A DNA stretch of 64,000 bases from Salinibacterium sp. dk2585. GTDB lineage: Bacteria; Actinomycetota; Actinomycetes; Actinomycetales; Microbacteriaceae. The notes beneath the pieces are model-generated. The model saw only the letters and a list, made by a program, of their open reading frames with translations, was not told the origin of the DNA and searched no databases. Of this stretch, positions 1 to 7,812 are shown in pieces; the first letter of the stretch is position 1; the number at the start of each line of letters is the position of its first letter. The stretch is from the NCBI RefSeq assembly GCF_008001035.1, contig NZ_CP042856.1:1798001-1862000 (forward strand), given 5' to 3'. The position numbers were made by a program, and so were the translations under genes.

Positions 1-57
1 TGCTTGTAAGTGCCCCACCCCGAGCCCGCTCCAACGGATCGGAGCCTCCAACCCCTC

Positions 58-198
58 TCACCGATAGGGGCGATCATGCTCGTATCTGAACTCGATGTAG
101 TCACGGAACGCGCTAGGGGGATCGAGCGGGTCAGGGTATGGAATCAGCTTCTGCGCGTCCGGAGAGAACTCGCCACCTTGCTCACGACTGTCAGTCAT
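58..198 (-). CDS. Small hypothetical phage-region protein (46 aa)
   Basis: I do not recognise this 46-residue protein. It starts with ATG at 198-196 and ends with TGA at 58-60. The start overlaps the stop of the upstream Cys/His gene by 8 bases (ATGACTGA), the same geometry as the next junction upstream, which is the main reason to believe it. It begins MTDSREQGGE and is rich in Pro, Asp and Tyr, with no membrane segment. It belongs to the same minus-strand phage gene train as the capsid-like gene. It may be a small structural or assembly protein, but nothing in the sequence shows that. Confidence 0.5.
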   Translation of the reverse strand: MTDSREQGGEFSPDAQKLIPYPDPLDPPSAFRDYIEFRYEHDRPYR

Positions 199-895
199 CG
201 TCGCGTCTCTTTCGTTCGGGTCGCTCTACGGTGCTCTTGATGTGGAGTGCGCCATGACGGAGCACGGTGACATTGCCATCCATATGGGGTCCGATTCGAG
301 GGCCGTCGAAGTGCGGACGCACCGGCTCCGGATAAGGCAGGGTGGATTCTTCGACTATCTCGGCGTCTTCGATGTCTTCGAGCGCGGGGAGCACGTAAGT
401 CGCTTGGCTCTCAGATGGATGTGATTCGGGCATCTCCGTAATGATGTGCCCCATCGTGACTTCCCATGGCTTCGACTGAACGTGCTCGATGGTCATGCCC
501 TTGCCATAGCCAGTACGGTCCAGCACCATGCTGATAGCTCGCAGCTTGTCGCCGTCCGACGTAGCGGGAGCCAACAGAATCTTGTTGAGCTCGACCAGCG
601 CAGGATTCACCATGTTCATCAAACGCTCTTTGGCCTTGCGCTGAATATGCGCGGCAGCACCGCCATGCTTCTTGCAGACCGTGCCACCCTTGATCGGCGC
701 GAGCTTGCACTGTTCGCCGTTGCGCTTCGTGTATCTACAGCGCGGCTTTTCCAGACCATCGAGTGCTTTGGCGATCACGTCATTCGGTTTGTACTTCGCT
801 CCCCCGTGCGCCTGGCACTTGTCAGACCCACGAACGCGACTTCGACGGCACGGGTTACCGGCTCGCGTGGTTGCAGTGCACTGGCTGTCACCCAC
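191..895 (-). CDS. Phage-type Cys/His 'HGG' zinc-binding protein, possible terminase small-subunit-like
   Basis: This 234-residue protein carries two copies of a Cys/His motif near its N-terminus, each a pair of cysteines followed by CxxHGG (CQAHGG near residues 27-32 and CKKHGG near 73-78). They look like two small zinc-binding knuckles. Short proteins with CxxHGG motifs are common in phages, often next to or annotated as small terminase subunits. The rest is hydrophilic and acidic with a charged C-terminal tail (ERPERKRRDDD). The start is GTG at 895-893, overlapping the upstream stop by 8 bases. The role is unproven: a packaging or DNA-binding function is inference from the motif and the capsid-like neighbour. 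Confidence 0.6.
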   Translation of the reverse strand: MGDSQCTATTRAGNPCRRSRVRGSDKCQAHGGAKYKPNDVIAKALDGLEKPRCRYTKRNGEQCKLAPIKGGTVCKKHGGAAAHIQRKAKERLMNMVNPALVELNKILLAPATSDGDKLRAISMVLDRTGYGKGMTIEHVQSKPWEVTMGHIITEMPESHPSESQATYVLPALEDIEDAEIVEESTLPYPEPVRPHFDGPRIGPHMDGNVTVLRHGALHIKSTVERPERKRRDDD

Positions 896-1166
896 GACGC
901 CCTCGCCGTGGTGTGGCTCGGAGCTCGGCAGTCATCTCATCCGATGTCAGGTTCAGGAGCGGATCGACGCGCACGCGCTCTGAGACTGAGGCGTGCAGGC
1001 GCGCAGCAATCGGCTCCATTTCCGCCTTGAGAATGGCGTTGAAGCTGGCCACGAACTCTGGGTCAGTCCCCGGCCCGTTGAGGGCGTGCGTGGACTTGAA
1101 GTCGTTCACGGCCTTGGCGGTCCGTATGTCCCTATCCGAAAGGTGGGATTCGAGGAAGGTGGTCAT
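888..1166 (-). CDS. Hypothetical phage-region protein (92 aa)
   Basis: The product begins MTTFLESHLSDRD and has 92 residues. I chose the ATG at 1166-1164 over a further in-frame start 57 bases upstream because GGAG lies about 8 bases before it. No domain is recognisable. It looks largely helical and ends in a basic tail (TPRRGRRG). Its stop overlaps the start of the HGG protein gene by 8 bases, so the two are probably translationally coupled. It lies behind the capsid-like gene in the same orientation, as expected for a minor structural or head-assembly protein, but no specific role can be read. Confidence 0.55.
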   Translation of the reverse strand: MTTFLESHLSDRDIRTAKAVNDFKSTHALNGPGTDPEFVASFNAILKAEMEPIAARLHASVSERVRVDPLLNLTSDEMTAELRATPRRGRRG

Positions 1167-1201
1167 TGGTATGGCTCCAATCCGTGGCTCGAATGAACTG
1201 A

Positions 1202-1239
1202 CAGGGCGCCGCGCCGGAGCCACGCAGCGCGACGCCCTG
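1202..1239 (-). terminator. Hairpin behind the capsid-like gene
   Basis: Two 13-base arms at 1202-1214 and 1227-1239 pair along their full length as minus-strand RNA, with one G·U pair, around a 12-base loop. The hairpin sits in the 129-base gap between the capsid-like gene and the next gene of the phage train. It lacks a clear U-run, so it is more likely a partial terminator or a 3' mRNA-stabilising structure that helps keep capsid expression above that of downstream genes. Confidence 0.4.
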
Positions 1240-1295
1240 AGTTGGTGTCGCCGGAGGAAAGAGGGTGGAAACCCCAGCGACTACCGGAGGTCGGC

Positions 1296-2441
1296 CTATG
1301 ACGGCCATTCGGGGTTGACGTACGACCCCGAAGCTTTGATCTGCATGACAGCCGCGGCCGAACGATTCTCGATTCCAGTTCCGAACCCGCGCTCGTACGT
1401 CGAACCGACGAGCGGGTAGGACGCATTCTCCGAGTGGAGAATCAGCCCGTGGTTCTGGCTCTGTGAGTGCTGGCGGAATGCGACTGGGTTGCGGGTGCTT
1501 CCCGGACCGGACGACGCGAGAGCAACCATGTAGCCCTGCGGCACGAGGTAGTCCTTGTGAATCCACGCATCGCCGTACGAACCCTCGATGGAGAGGTTCT
1601 GGTACGTGGATGGCGCACGATCCCCGATGATCGACACGTCGGTGAGATACGCGGGCGCACTGACAGACGGGATGAAGTCGTAGGGGTGCGCGGCGTCGTT
1701 CTCCGAGTCGCGGCGGAATTGCCGGATGGCCTCGAAGTCCGTGGGATGCACGAAGATCACAATCTGCTCGTTAGACGAGCGGAGACCGTAGCCGTGCTCC
1801 TGAATGGTGTCGATCAGTTGCTTGAGGTCGCCACCATCGACGGTTGCAGCACCAGACACGAAGTAATGCTGGTGACCGCCGGAGAAGGTCCTTCCGCCGA
1901 ACGGTTCCGGCTTCGAGTCCGAGAGACCGTCCCACAGCGAGAAGATCGGCAGACCTTCCGGCGAGACCGGACGACTCGATGCGTCAGCAGGTTTGGTCGT
2001 GAGTGCGCGCATTATGCCGCCGAAGACCAGGCGGTTGTCGGCTTCGAAGATTGCAGCGTGCTGGCTTCGAACCTGTTCTGCACTCGCTTCGCGAAGGAAC
2101 GAGCGTGTATAGCGCAGAGCCAGGTCGTACCAAGTGAAGTCGTAGCCCATGCGCATGTAGTCGGGCTTCGCGCGCCCTGCCTTCGCGAGACCAAACTCCG
2201 ATGCCTGCTCGAAGCTGATGTTGTTCTTGTGATCAACGGCGTGCAACGAATAGGCGTCCGTGGTGTTGAACGAGAACAGAGCCTGAAACGCGGAGCGTCC
2301 CTGATTCCACTCTGTCAGTGCTTCCTGGAACTCGTTCCAGATAACGTTGAGGGACACCCCGTCTGCCGTTTGCGTGAGGACATCTGCCCGCACGCTGAAG
2401 CCGCGATCGGCTCCGTAGATGTCAGGGAATGTGAGTTCCAT
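1296..2441 (-). CDS. Phage major capsid-like protein
   Basis: This 381-residue protein (starts MELTFPDIYGAD) has the look of actinophage major capsid proteins. It is a soluble, mixed alpha/beta protein of capsid length without signal peptide or membrane segment. It has an N-terminal helical stretch, a central 'VIFVHPTDFEAIRQF' region, and C-terminal segments resembling a receptor for HK97-type shell contacts (WIHKDYLVPQGYMVAL). A strong ribosome site (AGGAG, 7 bases before ATG) supports the start and high expression. It is the first phage gene after the junction with yifB. The assignment is from sequence appearance and context only; another coat or scaffold-like structural protein is the alternative. 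Confidence 0.55.
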   Translation of the reverse strand: MELTFPDIYGADRGFSVRADVLTQTADGVSLNVIWNEFQEALTEWNQGRSAFQALFSFNTTDAYSLHAVDHKNNISFEQASEFGLAKAGRAKPDYMRMGYDFTWYDLALRYTRSFLREASAEQVRSQHAAIFEADNRLVFGGIMRALTTKPADASSRPVSPEGLPIFSLWDGLSDSKPEPFGGRTFSGGHQHYFVSGAATVDGGDLKQLIDTIQEHGYGLRSSNEQIVIFVHPTDFEAIRQFRRDSENDAAHPYDFIPSVSAPAYLTDVSIIGDRAPSTYQNLSIEGSYGDAWIHKDYLVPQGYMVALASSGPGSTRNPVAFRQHSQSQNHGLILHSENASYPLVGSTYERGFGTGIENRSAAAVMQIKASGSYVNPEWPS

Positions 2442-2571
2442 GGCAACTCCTAACGGTTAGTGGTTGGACCACGCCACCGCGGGTGCGCGTGAGGCCGAGT
2501 GCGAGAGGGAGTAGCGATGGAGCTACGTCGAACCTCTACTCAGCGAGTACGCGGTAACCACTGGTTTCCCG

Positions 2572-3564
2572 TTACAAAAATTGTACTAGGAGGGTTGCGG
2601 ACCCGCAGGCTATTGCTTGTATTGAGTACGAACAATTCGATTCGTCGAGGAAGAGCACGCCGTGCGACGCCCTCGCCGCCGCGCCCGGGCGCACGATGCC
2701 ACTGCCTCCTCCCACGAGGGAGGCAGCGGTCGCCGTGTGGTGGGGCGATTCGAATGGTGGGCGCGTGTCGAGCGTCGACCCGGGCGGTTGGCCGACGAGT
2801 GACCGCAGGCAGTTGACCTCGAGGGCCCGTTCCGCATCGAGCTCGGGCAGGAGGCCGGGAAGTCTCTCCGCCAACATGGTCTTGCCCGCGCCGGGTGGCC
2901 CGAGCATGAACATGTGGTGACCACCGGCCGCCGCGACGACAAGCGCGTCGACAGCATCCGGATTGCCCACGACATCGGCCAGGTCTGGTGTGCGACGCGC
3001 TTCCGAGTGCGATGAGGGGAGGGCGAGCTCGTCCACGGGAATCGGCTCGAGTTCGGCACCATGCCAGATCGCGGCGTCTCGCAGCGACGCGACAGCGACG
3101 ATGCGCACGCCCGGCACGAGCGACGCTTCGTCGGCGTTGGCGCGCGGCACCATGACGGTCTCTGCGCCTGCTCGCGAGGCGGCGAGCACCGAGGGCAGTA
3201 TCCCGATGGTGGGGCGAAGCCTGCCGTCGAGTCCGACCTCCCCGACATGCACGACGCGCTCGACGGACTCTCGGGAGATGACCTCATCGGCGGCGAGCGC
3301 CGCGACTGCGATGGCCAGGTCGAAGCCCGAACCGTGCTTCGGAAGCGAAGCCGGCGAGAGGTTGATCGTGATCTTGCGACTTGCCAGCGGACATCCGGAG
3401 TTCGAGGCGGCTGAACGCACCCTCTCCCTTGCTTCTCCCAGCGCGGCGTCGGGCAGGCCGATGATCGAGAAACCGGGAAGGTTGCTGGAGATGTCGGCTT
3501 CGACCTCGACGAGTCCGCCGGCCAGCCCGAGCAATGCGACGGCTCGCGTTCGCGCGACCGGCAT
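2572..3564 (-). pseudogene. yifB: YifB/ComM (Mg-chelatase-like AAA+ ATPase), 3'-truncated by phage junction
   Basis: YifB/ComM proteins are AAA+ helicases of about 500 residues that drive branch migration during natural transformation. Here about 308 native residues remain. The N-terminal ChlI-like domain (SSNLPGFSIIGLPDAALGEA), Walker A (GPPGAGKTMLAERLPGLLPEL) and Walker B (GVLFLDE) are intact. The sequence then leaves the family and ends after 22 unrelated residues, so sensor 1, the arginine finger and the C-terminal domain, roughly 200 residues, are missing. The start ATG (3564-3562) overlaps the yraN stop as TGATG. A working enzyme is unlikely in this configuration, although precise excision of the element would restore it. 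Confidence 0.85.
2575..2660. other. Element-chromosome junction (putative attachment site) inside yifB
   Basis: Read on the minus strand, yifB sequence is normal through the codons for GVLFLDE (GAA ends at 2641). It then turns into unrelated AT-richer sequence that adds 22 foreign codons and stops with TAA at 2572-2574. The last host-like bases, 2641-2658, are the strongly conserved Walker B coding sequence and would be the natural core of an attachment site. The adjoining 2575-2640 is AT-rich for this genome and contains short inverted elements (TTGT...AACAA), as expected for an integrase arm region. The partner site and the 3' half of yifB should lie left of the window. Confidence 0.55.
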
Positions 3565-3935
3565 CAGTACACCTGCTGCAGGTGTTCGACGACGGGCGCG
3601 GCGCCGGCACGACGGATGACCGAGATCGCGTCGATGCGGATACTGCGTCGCGGGGCCGGAACGCCGTCCTGGGGGTTCGCCTCGCACCATGCTCGTGCCA
3701 GACGTCGAAGGCGGGACAGCTTAGCGCTCGTGATCGCTTCGAGGGGATGCCCGAAACCGAGCCCGGACCGCGTCTTCACCTCAACGAAGACCGTGTCGCG
3801 ACCGTCGACCGCAACGATGTCGATCTCGCCCTGCTGGCACCGCCAGTTGCGTTCCATGATCGTGTATCCGGCGCGTGCCAGGAACGCCGCCGCGTGATCT
3901 TCACCCCATCTGCCGAGCTCATCCTTTGCGGACAT
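3564..3935 (-). CDS. yraN: YraN-family endonuclease-like protein (UPF0102)
   Basis: The product is 123 residues, the usual length of the family. It has the nuclease-like signature GRWGEDHAAAFLARAGY followed by GEIDIVAVDGRDTVFVEVKTR, the E...D...ExK pattern of Holliday-junction-resolvase folds. I chose ATG at 3935 because a perfect AGGAGG stands 6 bases upstream; longer in-frame starts would add non-family sequence. The stop overlaps the yifB start (TGATG). YraN usually sits between rnhB/DUF2469 and yifB-dprA, as here. Its cellular substrate is not established. Confidence 0.9.
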   Translation of the reverse strand: MSAKDELGRWGEDHAAAFLARAGYTIMERNWRCQQGEIDIVAVDGRDTVFVEVKTRSGLGFGHPLEAITSAKLSRLRRLARAWCEANPQDGVPAPRRSIRIDAISVIRRAGAAPVVEHLQQVY

Positions 3936-4070
3936 CGCCACCTCCTGCGTCGAGGATGGCCGTCGGGCGCAGCGGCGTCTTGCGGTACTTCCGCATCCGT
4001 GAGGGAAGGACGCGGAGGCGGGCTGGGGAGGAACTGACGGAAGCACATCTGCCACACAGGCAGCACGGAT

Positions 4071-4076
4071 TAGGCT
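4071..4076 (+). promoter_or_regulatory. -10 element for leaderless LCP gene
   Basis: TAGGCT lies 8 bases before the GTG start of the LCP-family gene, and no Shine-Dalgarno sequence is present. This places the likely transcription start on or next to the GTG, giving a leaderless mRNA. No clear -35 hexamer is visible. Confidence 0.45.
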
Positions 4077-4084
4077 CATCCGCT

Positions 4085-5377
4085 GTGCATCCCGAACCAC
4101 CCACCCGCCGCCGGCGCGTATCCGGCCCCTCGCCCGTCGCGCGACACGGTCGACTGCCGAACCGCGGCACCGGCCGCGGTCTTCTCAAGCTGCTCGGGGC
4201 TGCGCTTGCCGTCACCCTGACGAGCACGCTCGCGGTGGCCGGCGTGGCGGTCGCGAACATCACGAACCAGATCAAGCCGGGGATCGAGCTTGCCGGCGAG
4301 GACCAGGTGCCGGAGATCGGCGCCATCGAGGGCGGCGTGAACCTCCTGCTGGTTGGCAGTGACAGCGGAGGCGGGAATGCCGCCTATGGCGAGCGGGGCC
4401 AGACCCTCAACGACGTCACGATCCTGTTGCATATCTCCGAGGACCACACGCATGCGACCGTCGTCAGCTTTCCCCGGGACCTGTTTGTCTCGATTCCCTC
4501 CTGCCCGGCGGAGGACGGCGGCAGCTCCCCCGCCATGTCATCGCAGAAGATCAACACGACCCTGACCTACGGCGGCCTCGCCTGCACCGTGCTGACGGTC
4601 GAGAAGCTCACGGGCCTGACGATCCCGTTCGCCGGCATGATCGAGTTCGACGGTGTCATCCAGATGTCCAACGCCGTCGGCGGTGTACCCGTCTGTGTTG
4701 CAAGCGACATCAACGACAAGCAGATCAACTTCTCGCTCGCGGCAGGCGAGCACACCCTCTCCGGCTTTGATGCCCTGCAGTTCGTCCGCTCGCGCTACGG
4801 CGTCGGTGATGGCAGCGACCTCGCCCGCATCAGCAACCAGCAGGTCTTCCTCTCCTCGCTGGCCCGCACCATCAAGAGCGCCGACACACTGTCTGACCCC
4901 GTGAAGGTCTACGGGCTCGCGCAGGCGGCCGTGCAGAACATGGAGATGTCGAACAGCCTGCAGAACGTGTCGACGCTCGCGTCCATCGCCGTCGCGCTCA
5001 AGGACATCCCGCTCGAGAACGTCACCTTCGCCCAACTGCCGACCTACTACGGCAACAGCGGCAGCCAGAGCGGCGTGCTGCTGAAGAAGGATGACGCCCA
5101 AGAGCTCTTCGATGCCCTCATCAACGATGTACCGGTGCACCTGACTGGCTCCCTCGGCGAGGGCGCCGTGCAGAACCCGGATGCTGGTGTCACGACCCCT
5201 GAACCGAGCGAGGCTACAACACCAACACAGCCCGAGCCCGGCACTCCGGGAACGCCGGCCACCCCAGAGACTGGAGCCGTCGAGCCGGGCACCCCTGCGG
5301 AGAGTCCCGTGGTGCAACTGCCGGACTCGATCACGGGATCGACCGCGGCGACGCCCTCCTGCTCGGCGGGCCAGTAG
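4085..5377 (+). CDS. LytR-CpsA-Psr family cell-wall glycopolymer ligase
   Basis: LCP enzymes transfer undecaprenyl-phosphate-linked glycopolymers onto peptidoglycan at the outer face of the membrane. The 430-residue product has an Arg-rich cytoplasmic N-terminus, one membrane anchor (LLKLLGAALAVTLTSTLAVAGVAV, about residues 33-56), and the LCP core. The core shows VNLLLVGSD, NDVTILLHI, ATVVSFPRDLFVSIP, and RSRYGVGDGSDLARISNQQ with the conserved Arg/Asp residues. A Pro/Thr/Glu-rich tail of about 80 residues follows, probably spanning the wall. The GTG at 4085 fits the -10 hexamer and the expected domain start. It is transcribed divergently from yraN-yifB. Confidence 0.85.
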   Translation: MHPEPPTRRRRVSGPSPVARHGRLPNRGTGRGLLKLLGAALAVTLTSTLAVAGVAVANITNQIKPGIELAGEDQVPEIGAIEGGVNLLLVGSDSGGGNAAYGERGQTLNDVTILLHISEDHTHATVVSFPRDLFVSIPSCPAEDGGSSPAMSSQKINTTLTYGGLACTVLTVEKLTGLTIPFAGMIEFDGVIQMSNAVGGVPVCVASDINDKQINFSLAAGEHTLSGFDALQFVRSRYGVGDGSDLARISNQQVFLSSLARTIKSADTLSDPVKVYGLAQAAVQNMEMSNSLQNVSTLASIAVALKDIPLENVTFAQLPTYYGNSGSQSGVLLKKDDAQELFDALINDVPVHLTGSLGEGAVQNPDAGVTTPEPSEATTPTQPEPGTPGTPATPETGAVEPGTPAESPVVQLPDSITGSTAATPSCSAGQ

Positions 5378-5393
5378 GGTCAGACGCCAGCGC

Positions 5394-5417
5394 GTAGCGC
5401 TACAGGCAGGGCGCTAC
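5394..5417. terminator. Weak hairpin between convergent genes
   Basis: A perfect 7-base inverted repeat (GTAGCGC/GCGCTAC, loop of 10) lies between the LCP gene and the convergent DUF2469 gene, and its right arm covers the DUF2469 stop codon. It has no U-run. It could serve as a weak terminator for the plus-strand gene. Confidence 0.3.
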
Positions 5418-5737
5418 TCGTCGAGTGCGAGCTCCTTCGGCAGCTCCAGCTCCTTCGCGTTGAGTTCCTCGACGTTGACATCCTTGAACGTCAGGACGCG
5501 AACTGCCTTGACGAACCGATCTGAACGGTAGACGTCCCAGACCCAGACGTCTTTCATCGTCAGCTCGAAGTAGAAGTCGTGCTCCGTGTCCTGCCGCACG
5601 AGTTCGACCTCGTTGGCGAGGTAGAAGCGACGCTCGGTCTCGACGACATAGCGGAACTGCGAGACCACGTCGCGGTACTCCCGGAACAGGGCCAGCTCGA
5701 CCTCGCGGTCGTAGTCTTCAAACTCGTCGTCTTCCAT
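5414..5737 (-). CDS. DUF2469 family protein
   Basis: This small acidic 107-residue protein begins MEDDEFEDYDREVELALFREYRD and contains FYFELTMKDVWVWDVYRSDRFVKAVRVLTFKDVNVEEL. That is the hallmark of the actinobacterial DUF2469 family, which sits next to rnhB and yraN across the phylum. It is soluble, with no membrane segment or known catalytic motif, and has family-typical length. The function is unknown. It lies 45 bases downstream of rnhB on the same strand, so it is probably cotranscribed with lepB-rnhB. Confidence 0.88.
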   Translation of the reverse strand: MEDDEFEDYDREVELALFREYRDVVSQFRYVVETERRFYLANEVELVRQDTEHDFYFELTMKDVWVWDVYRSDRFVKAVRVLTFKDVNVEELNAKELELPKELALDE

Positions 5738-5782
5738 AGCGGCTCAATCCTACGCTGTTCGCGCGGAGCGGCCAGGTTGAGC

Positions 5783-6484
5783 TCAGGAGGCCTGAAGCTC
5801 CTCGGCTGCAGACTCGCTGTCATCAAGCAGCCCATCGAGGAGGCTCGGCGGCTTGAGCCAGCTGTGCCGGTGCAGCTCGCTCGGGCCGAGTTCCGTGATC
5901 GCGGCGTAGTGCGCCGCGCTGCCGTAGCCCTTGTTGCCGCGCCATCCGTAGCCCGGGATGCGCTCATCGTGCTGGATCATGAGCGAGTCGCGGTGCACCT
6001 TCGCGATGACGGATGCCGCGGAGACTGAGGCGCAGTCCCGGTCGGCCTTGACCCGCGTGACGACGTTCGCTACGCCGCCCAGTGCGGGGCTGAGCCAGTC
6101 GAAGTGGCCATCAAGGATGATGGTGCTCTCAGCGAGCGGAATCCCTGCGTCCTGGAGCGACTCGAGTGCGCGGGCGCCCGCGAGTCCGAGACATGCCGAG
6201 ATGCCGAGCCGGTCGACTTCCGCAGGCGAGGCGAGGCCCACCCCGCTGTGGAGGCTCCATGACTCGGCGACGGGCGCGAGTTGCTCACGGCGACGCTCGC
6301 TCAGGAGCTTGGAATCACGCAGACCCTCTGGAATCTTCGACATGCGCCCGCCCACGACGCACATGCCGACGCCGACCGGACCCGCGATTGCGCCGCGCCC
6401 GACCTCATCCACGCCGATGACGAAACGAGAGCCGACCCGCTGAAGGCGTCGCTCGATCGTGAGGCTTGGAGTCGCGACCGTCAC
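5783..6484 (-). CDS. rnhB: Ribonuclease HII
   Basis: RNase HII removes ribonucleotides and RNA primers from RNA/DNA hybrids. The signature FVIGVDEVGRGAIAGPV (about residues 18-34) carries the first two catalytic acids (DEVGRG). VTRVKADRDCASVSAASVIAKVHRD and the HHxxxGYG-like segment ERIPGYGWRGNKGYGS follow in family order. The length of 233 residues is normal. The start is 2 bases from the lepB stop, so the two genes are coupled. The upstream in-frame GTG/ATG choice is constrained by this junction. Confidence 0.93.
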   Translation of the reverse strand: MTVATPSLTIERRLQRVGSRFVIGVDEVGRGAIAGPVGVGMCVVGGRMSKIPEGLRDSKLLSERRREQLAPVAESWSLHSGVGLASPAEVDRLGISACLGLAGARALESLQDAGIPLAESTIILDGHFDWLSPALGGVANVVTRVKADRDCASVSAASVIAKVHRDSLMIQHDERIPGYGWRGNKGYGSAAHYAAITELGPSELHRHSWLKPPSLLDGLLDDSESAAEELQAS

Positions 6485-6485
6485 G

Positions 6486-7235
6486 TCAGCCCGCGCTTTC
6501 CGAATCGTCGACGCCTTCGAAGACCTCGGGGTGATTGTCGAGCCAGACCCAGCGATCAGTCGGCCAACTGATCACGACGGCGCGCCCCACGACATTCTCA
6601 AGCGGCACGAAACCCTTGCTCGGCCCCGAGGCGTTGCAGCGCGAGTCGCAGGAGTTGTAGCGGTTGTCGCCCATCACCCAGAGGGCGTCGTCCGGAACGG
6701 TGACGGCGAAGTCGTCTTTCGCGACCTTTGTCACGCGCTCCGGGAGCTTCAGGTATGGCTCGTCGAGCGGAACGCCATTGACCGACATCTGGCCAAAGGT
6801 GTTGCAGCAGGCAACCTCGTCGCCGGGCAGGCCGATGACCCGCTTGATGAGGTGATCATTGCTGTCGGGAGCGCTCAGGCCGACGGCCGCGAGCACCCAG
6901 TCGACCGCCTCGACCACCGGGGAGCGTTCCTCCTGGGGTGACGGTGCGAGCCACCCGCCCGGATCCTGGAAGACGATGATGTCGCCGCGGTTGAGCTCGA
7001 CGACATCGGGAACGAGCTGGTTGACGATGATGCGGTCATAGATCTGGAGCGTGTCCTCCATCGACGAGGACGGGATATAGAACGACCGCACGAGGAAGGT
7101 CTTGATGACGACCGAGATGAGCACGGCGGCAACGAAGATGACCAGGAGGTCACGAAGGAACAGCAGGGCGCCGCGACGTCGGCGGCCCGAAGCAGTTGTC
7201 GCAGCAGCATCCGCCGGCGAAGAATTTTCTGACAT
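6486..7235 (-). CDS. lepB: Signal peptidase I
   Basis: This membrane-bound serine protease cleaves signal peptides from secreted preproteins. The 249-residue protein has a basic N-terminus, one membrane segment (LFLRDLLVIFVAAVLISVVIKTFLV), the catalytic Ser box IPSSSMEDTL and the catalytic Lys in HLIKRVIGLPGDEV, followed by VMGDNRYNSCDSR. The extra cysteine pair (ACCNTF and SCDSRC) is a local feature. ATG at 7235 is preceded by AGGGG, which partly lies in the 3' arm of the strong hairpin at 7242-7280. Translation initiation may therefore depend on that hairpin being melted or transcribed through. Confidence 0.93.
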   Translation of the reverse strand: MSENSSPADAAATTASGRRRRGALLFLRDLLVIFVAAVLISVVIKTFLVRSFYIPSSSMEDTLQIYDRIIVNQLVPDVVELNRGDIIVFQDPGGWLAPSPQEERSPVVEAVDWVLAAVGLSAPDSNDHLIKRVIGLPGDEVACCNTFGQMSVNGVPLDEPYLKLPERVTKVAKDDFAVTVPDDALWVMGDNRYNSCDSRCNASGPSKGFVPLENVVGRAVVISWPTDRWVWLDNHPEVFEGVDDSESAG

Positions 7236-7241
7236 TAAACC

Positions 7242-7280
7242 CCTGAGCTCCCCGCCAGTTTACGTGGCGGGGAGCTCAGG
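7242..7280 (-). terminator. Strong hairpin terminator between rplS and lepB
   Basis: A perfect 16-base inverted repeat (arms 7242-7257 and 7265-7280, 7-base loop GTTTACG as read on plus) follows rplS on the minus strand and is trailed by GGTTTA. It should terminate or attenuate transcription from rplS. Its 3' arm touches the lepB ribosome-binding site, only 6 bases from the lepB ATG. Confidence 0.75.
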
Positions 7281-7318
7281 TGGACACGTTCTTTACGTGC
7301 GTCGCGCGAAGCGATGGA

Positions 7319-7666
7319 TCAGCTTTCGCGCTTCTCCTTGATCTTGGCCTTCTTGCCGCGCAGGTCACGCAGGTAGTAGAGCTTGGCGCGGCGGACGTCA
7401 CCGCGCGTCACGACCTCGATGTGGTCGATGACGGGCGAGTGCACCGGGAAGGTACGCTCGACGCCGACCTGGAAGCTCACCTTGCGAACCGTGAACGTCT
7501 CGCGCACACCCTCGCCCTGGCGGCCGATGACGACGCCCTGGAAGATCTGGATACGCGAGCGGTTGCCCTCGATGATGTTGACGTGCACCTTGACGGTGTC
7601 ACCGGCGCGGAACTCCGGGATGTCGGAGCGGAGTGAAGCCGCGTCGACGGCGTCGAGAATGTTCAT
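7319..7666 (-). CDS. rplS: 50S ribosomal protein L19
   Basis: The product is 115 residues and begins [19 protein letters not shown]. It has the L19 core [26 protein letters not shown] and the C-terminal [21 protein letters not shown], which sits at the 30S-50S interface. I chose the ATG at 7666 because the family begins here; the longer frame adds only untranslated leader. In most actinobacteria rplS directly follows trmD. Here a membrane-protein gene and an LLM oxidoreductase gene lie between them. Confidence 0.96.
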   Translation of the reverse strand: MNILDAVDAASLRSDIPEFRAGDTVKVHVNIIEGNRSRIQIFQGVVIGRQGEGVRETFTVRKVSFQVGVERTFPVHSPVIDHIEVVTRGDVRRAKLYYLRDLRGKKAKIKEKRES

Positions 7667-7790
7667 GGTGATTCGCTCTCTGCGACCGCCACAGGTCGAC
7701 CGCGTTCTCAGTACTGCAGAAAGTGGGATGGTGCCGAGACGTTGCAGACCCCCCTGTGGCAGGGTCGTGCGCAGGCACAAACACTCATTC
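7667..7790 (-). promoter_or_regulatory. rplS promoter and structured 5' leader
   Basis: A CAGAAT -10-like hexamer lies near 7792 on the minus strand, giving a leader of roughly 120 bases before rplS. Inside it 7753-7760 and 7688-7695 are perfectly complementary (CCTGTGGC/GCCACAGG), so the leader can fold into a long-range stem. An autoregulatory L19 leader is possible but unproven. Confidence 0.35.
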
Positions 7791-7812
7791 TGCCACAGCG
7801 CTGGGGCTGGCG

